Source: Pseudomonas paralcaligenes (lineage in GTDB: Bacteria; Pseudomonadota; Gammaproteobacteria; Pseudomonadales; Pseudomonadaceae). Taken from it: a DNA stretch of 64,000 nt. Below the pieces are notes generated by a model. The model was given only the letters and a program-made list of their open reading frames with translations, ran no database searches and was not told the origin of the DNA. Location of the stretch: contig NZ_BPFX01000016.1 in the NCBI RefSeq assembly GCF_019655855.1, positions 1 through 64,000 of the forward strand, written 5' to 3'. Positions within the stretch are counted from its first letter, which is position 1; each line of letters starts with the position of its first letter. Positions 60,923-64,000 of the stretch are shown here, in pieces. The translations under genes and the position numbers were made by a program.

Positions 60923-63283
60923 ATGTTGGTTTTCCTGGTGTCGGCGCTTGAGCGCTTTTTCTTCCGCCATCGTCTGGCGACTCTTGGCATGCTGGCCGTC
61001 ATTACCCTGATCATGGGCGTGTTTGCATCACGTCTGGAAATGTCGGCCGGTTTCGACAAACAGCTGCCGCAGCAGCATGCGTTCATCAAGACCTTCAACC
61101 AGTACCGCGATGTGCTGTTCGGTGCCAACCGGGTCATCGTGGTGCTGCACGCCAAACAGGGCGATATTTGGAACAAGCAGGCGATGACCCGCCTGTATGA
61201 CCTGACCCAGACGCTGTTCTTCATGCCCGGGATCGACAGGCGCAGCGTCACCTCGCTATGGACGCCAAACACCCGTGCGGTGCAGATCACCGAAGAGGGC
61301 ATGAAGGCCGAGGACGTGGTCGGTGGCGATGTCACGGTCGGCACCCTGAATGACCAGGCCATAGCCGGCATTCGTGAGCGCACCATCATCGGCGGCTTCG
61401 TCGGCAGCCTGGTGGCCAACGACCATTCCGGTGCCATGGTGGTGGCCGAACTGGCCGATCCGGACCCGCAAACCGGTCAGCGTCTGAACTACCTGGAGTT
61501 CAGCCAGCGCCTGGAAGACGAGGTGCGGGCCAAGTACGCCGATTCTGACTACGACGTGCAGGTCATCGGCTTCGCTAAGCAGATGGGTGACATCGGCGCC
61601 GGGGCCAAGAGCGTGGTGGAGTTCTTCGGCTTGGCCTTCGTGCTCACCGCGCTGGCCGTCTACTGGTATACCCGCTCCTGGCGACTGACCTTCCTGCCGC
61701 TGTTCTGCTCGCTGGTCTCGGTGGTCTGGCAGTTCGGCACCATCACCTTGCTGGGCTTCGGTCTAGATCCCCTGGCGATTCTGGTGCCCTTCTTGGTGTT
61801 CGCCATCGGTGTGTCCCATGGCGTGCAGCAGGTCAATTTCATTTCCAAGGAAGTTTGTGCCGGCGTTGATGGCATGACGGCCGCACGGCGCAGTTTCACG
61901 GGCTTGTTCATCCCCGGCACGCTGGCGCTGATCACCGCTTTCGTCGGCTTCGCCACCCTGGTGCTGGTGCCCATCCCGATGATCCGCGAGCTAGCCATTA
62001 CCGCCTCGGTGGGGGTGGCCTACAAGATCATTACCAACCTGATCATGCTGCCGGTGCTGGCCAGTTACTTCAGCTTCGATAGAGCCTATGTCGCACGTGT
62101 CGAGAAGCTGCGAGAAAAGCGCGATGGCGTGATGGTTTGGCTAGGTCGTATCGCCGAGCCGCGTAACGCCACGATTGGCGCGGTGCTGGGCTTGGTGCTT
62201 ATGGTTGTAGCCGTTTGGCAAAGCCAGGGACGCCATGTTGGCCACGTTCTTCCTGGGGCGCCAGAGCTGCATGCGGACTCCCAGTACAACCGGGATGTGC
62301 AGAGTGTGGTCAGCCATTTCGCCCTGGGTCTGGATCTGTTCACCGTGGCAGTGGAAACCCCCGCAGGCGGCTGTTACCGCAACGATGTGATGGCCTATGT
62401 CGACCGCCTGACTTGGTATCTTGGCAATGTGCCCGGTGTGCTCTCGGCGCAGTCCCTGCCGGCGCTGAGCAAGCTGTCGGCCTCCGGCGTCAACGAGGGC
62501 AATCCCAAGTGGGCCGCGCTGCCGCTGGATGAGCTGTCGCTGGGTGAAGCGGTGCGCCAGGTGCCTGAAGCCCTGCGCCTATACAACGCCGACTGCACGC
62601 TGCTGCCGATCAACCTCTATCTCACTGACCACAAGGCCAGCACCCTGAAACAGGTAGTGCAGGCGGTAGAGGATTATCGGGCCGAACATAAGTTGGAGGG
62701 GGTGACGGTACGTCTGGCCAGCGGCAATGCCGGCGTACAAGCAGCCACGAATGAGATTGTGGAGACCTCAGAGCTGCCGATGATGCTCTACGTCTACCTG
62801 ACCATCGTGCTGCTGGTGTTTCTGGTGTACCGCGACTGGCGCGCCATGATCGCCTGCTGCTTGCCACTGACTCTGGCGACTTTCCTCGGCTACTGGTTCA
62901 TGAAGGAGCTGGATATCGGCCTGACCGTCGCCACTCTGCCGGTGATGGTGCTCGCGGTAGGCATCGGCGTGGATTACGCCTTCTACATCTACAACCGCCT
63001 GCAGATGCATCTCGCTGCAGGGCTGCACATCGTCAGCGCATTCCAGCAAGCCTTGCGCGAGGTTGGGGTGGCCACGGTATTTACCGCCCTGACGCTGTCC
63101 GTCGGGGTCGCCACCTGGTCGTTCTCGGCACTGAAGTTCCAGGCCGACATGGGTCTGCTGCTCACCTTCATGTTCATGGCCAACATGATTATGGCCATCA
63201 CCCTGCTGCCGGCCCTGGCCGTGGTACTGGAAATCCTGATTCCGCGGCGGGGGCCGGTACGTGCGCCCCTGATCGTGCATTGA
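60923..63283 (+). CDS. RND/MMPL-family transporter
   Basis: A 786-aa inner-membrane transporter with two repeats of six helices. The first TM (RLATLGMLAVITLIMGVFAS) precedes a large periplasmic loop; sterol-sensing-like helices follow (PLAILVPFLVFAIGVSHGVQ). The second half repeats this with LPVMVLAVGIGVDYAFYIYN and VATVFTALTLSVGVATWSFS. Asp in GVDYAF and the GVSHG equivalent are proton-path positions. The start is ATG 60923 after GAGG. It would energise transport of a hydrophobic compound with DUF1302/DUF1329. Confidence 0.92.
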   Translation: MLVFLVSALERFFFRHRLATLGMLAVITLIMGVFASRLEMSAGFDKQLPQQHAFIKTFNQYRDVLFGANRVIVVLHAKQGDIWNKQAMTRLYDLTQTLFFMPGIDRRSVTSLWTPNTRAVQITEEGMKAEDVVGGDVTVGTLNDQAIAGIRERTIIGGFVGSLVANDHSGAMVVAELADPDPQTGQRLNYLEFSQRLEDEVRAKYADSDYDVQVIGFAKQMGDIGAGAKSVVEFFGLAFVLTALAVYWYTRSWRLTFLPLFCSLVSVVWQFGTITLLGFGLDPLAILVPFLVFAIGVSHGVQQVNFISKEVCAGVDGMTAARRSFTGLFIPGTLALITAFVGFATLVLVPIPMIRELAITASVGVAYKIITNLIMLPVLASYFSFDRAYVARVEKLREKRDGVMVWLGRIAEPRNATIGAVLGLVLMVVAVWQSQGRHVGHVLPGAPELHADSQYNRDVQSVVSHFALGLDLFTVAVETPAGGCYRNDVMAYVDRLTWYLGNVPGVLSAQSLPALSKLSASGVNEGNPKWAALPLDELSLGEAVRQVPEALRLYNADCTLLPINLYLTDHKASTLKQVVQAVEDYRAEHKLEGVTVRLASGNAGVQAATNEIVETSELPMMLYVYLTIVLLVFLVYRDWRAMIACCLPLTLATFLGYWFMKELDIGLTVATLPVMVLAVGIGVDYAFYIYNRLQMHLAAGLHIVSAFQQALREVGVATVFTALTLSVGVATWSFSALKFQADMGLLLTFMFMANMIMAITLLPALAVVLEILIPRRGPVRAPLIVH

Positions 63284-63296
63284 GAGAGGAGCACGC

Positions 63297-64000
63297 ATGA
63301 TGTTCGCGATTCGTTTCCTGCAACTGCCGTTGGCGGCTCTGGCGCTGGCTATGACCGGCAGCCTGTGGGCTGCCGAAGTGGAGGCCCCGGCAATAGCCGT
63401 GGAGAACGCCCAGCACGCGCCGCTGGTGGCCGTGAGCCAGGTCGGCCGGCGTCTGGTCGCCGTGGGCGACCATGGCATCGTCGTGTTGTCCGATGATGGC
63501 AAAACCTGGCGTCAGGCCAGCAGTGTGCCGGTGGATGGCCTGCTCACGGCGCTGAGCTTCATCGATGAGCGCCAAGGCTGGGCGGTAGGCCATGGTGGGG
63601 TGCTACTGCATACCGAAGACGGTGGTGAAACCTGGGCTCTGCAACAGCGCCTGGAAGAGCAGCCGGTACTGCTCTCGGTGTGGTTCGAGAATGCCCGGCA
63701 CGGCATCGTCGTCGGTGCCTACGGTTATGCCGCGCAAACCCAGGATGGCGGGCAGAGCTGGCAACGCCTGAGCGTGGGTGCGGAGGGTGACGACTATCAC
63801 CTCAACCATATCTTCGCCGCCCGTGATGGCAGCCTGTTGATCGCCGCCGAAGCAGGCAACGCCTATCGCTCTGCTGATCGCGGTGCCAGCTGGCAATCAC
63901 TCGACACCGGCGTCAGCGGCTCTCTGTGGAGTGGTGTCGGGCTGCGTGATGGTCGAGCGCTGCTGGTTGGCATGAGCGGAAGGGTGCTGCTCGGCGACAG
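63297..64000 (+). CDS. YCF48/BNR-repeat exported protein (partial)
   Basis: At least 234 residues, running off the right edge. The signal peptide is FLQLPLAALALAMTGSLWAA. It is followed by repeated beta-propeller blades with the W-x-VG-H-G-x-L-L-H-T-x-D-G-G-x-T-W pattern (GWAVGHGGVLLHTEDGGETW, GIVVGAYGYAAQTQDGGQSW), as in photosystem II assembly factor YCF48. GAGAGGAG lies before the ATG. It normally ends the DUF1329-DUF1302-RND set. Confidence 0.9.
   Translation, partial: MMFAIRFLQLPLAALALAMTGSLWAAEVEAPAIAVENAQHAPLVAVSQVGRRLVAVGDHGIVVLSDDGKTWRQASSVPVDGLLTALSFIDERQGWAVGHGGVLLHTEDGGETWALQQRLEEQPVLLSVWFENARHGIVVGAYGYAAQTQDGGQSWQRLSVGAEGDDYHLNHIFAARDGSLLIAAEAGNAYRSADRGASWQSLDTGVSGSLWSGVGLRDGRALLVGMSGRVLLGD

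Noticed and set aside
1..64000. tRNA, rRNA and riboswitches
   Set aside because: No cloverleaf-like sequence, rRNA segment or known riboswitch core was noticed by eye; a covariance-model scan would be needed to exclude them.

Overview
The window looks like a chromosomal segment of a high-GC Pseudomonas. It carries fdxA next to mutS, an MvaT-type H-NS protein, an imuA-imuB-dnaE2 cassette, a REP-like palindrome containing GTGGGAGCGG, and a DUF1329/DUF1302/RND/YCF48 export-type cluster. The species cannot be fixed from sequence alone. No tRNA, rRNA or CRISPR array was recognised.

Layout. (1) 1-5857, core-like: a partial AraC/cupin regulator, a Pho-box-preceded plcP-agt pair (predicted phosphate-stress membrane lipid remodelling), a small palindromic element beside a shared terminator, then fdxA and mutS. 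(2) 5858-24760, accessory: a small XRE regulator, a Gabija-like anti-phage pair (OLD/TOPRIM nuclease GajA plus UvrD-like helicase GajB, visibly lower GC than mutS), a LexA-boxed imuA-imuB-dnaE2 operon, an AAA ATPase, a CoA transferase, an ECF sigma gene divergent from a ClpP homologue, an SRAP-like protein, a stress/envelope group (DUF421, YciE/F ferritin-like), a Zn alcohol dehydrogenase, and a broken LysR gene. (3) 24793-50366, a degenerate integrative element whose gene order resembles Tn4371-type ICEs: integrase, excisionase, RadC, arsenic operon, chromate operon, ParB, DUF736, DUF2958, DUF2285, AlpA-like HTH, RepA with downstream iterons, ParA, DUF2840, TraF and relaxase. It stops after the relaxase: the coupling protein and trb mating-pore genes are absent and an ISL3-family transposase remnant follows. 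ParB is frameshifted and ParA has an Asp in its Walker A motif, so the element is probably decayed. (4) 50946-64000, chromosome again: a gene truncated at the element border, an amine/aldehyde oxidation group (FAD oxidoreductase, aldehyde dehydrogenase, flavin monoamine oxidase) with an AraC-type regulator, then DUF1329-DUF1302-RND-YCF48.

How the parts work together. The element brings metal resistance: arsR-acr3-(ATP-grasp-like)-(arsC::arsN2 fusion) reads leftward, and chrB-chrA reads rightward from a 36-bp perfect palindrome that ends on the chrB start codon. Near-identical leaders of about 300 bp, 7.1 kb apart, bracket radC and this cargo. A second cargo block (37.7-41.0 kb, lower GC) holds an MvaT-like silencer and four predicted exported proteins, one with the metal-ligand spacing of zinc-dependent phospholipase C. 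That block is the least explained in the window and, with the arsenic ATP-grasp protein, the best candidate for something undescribed.
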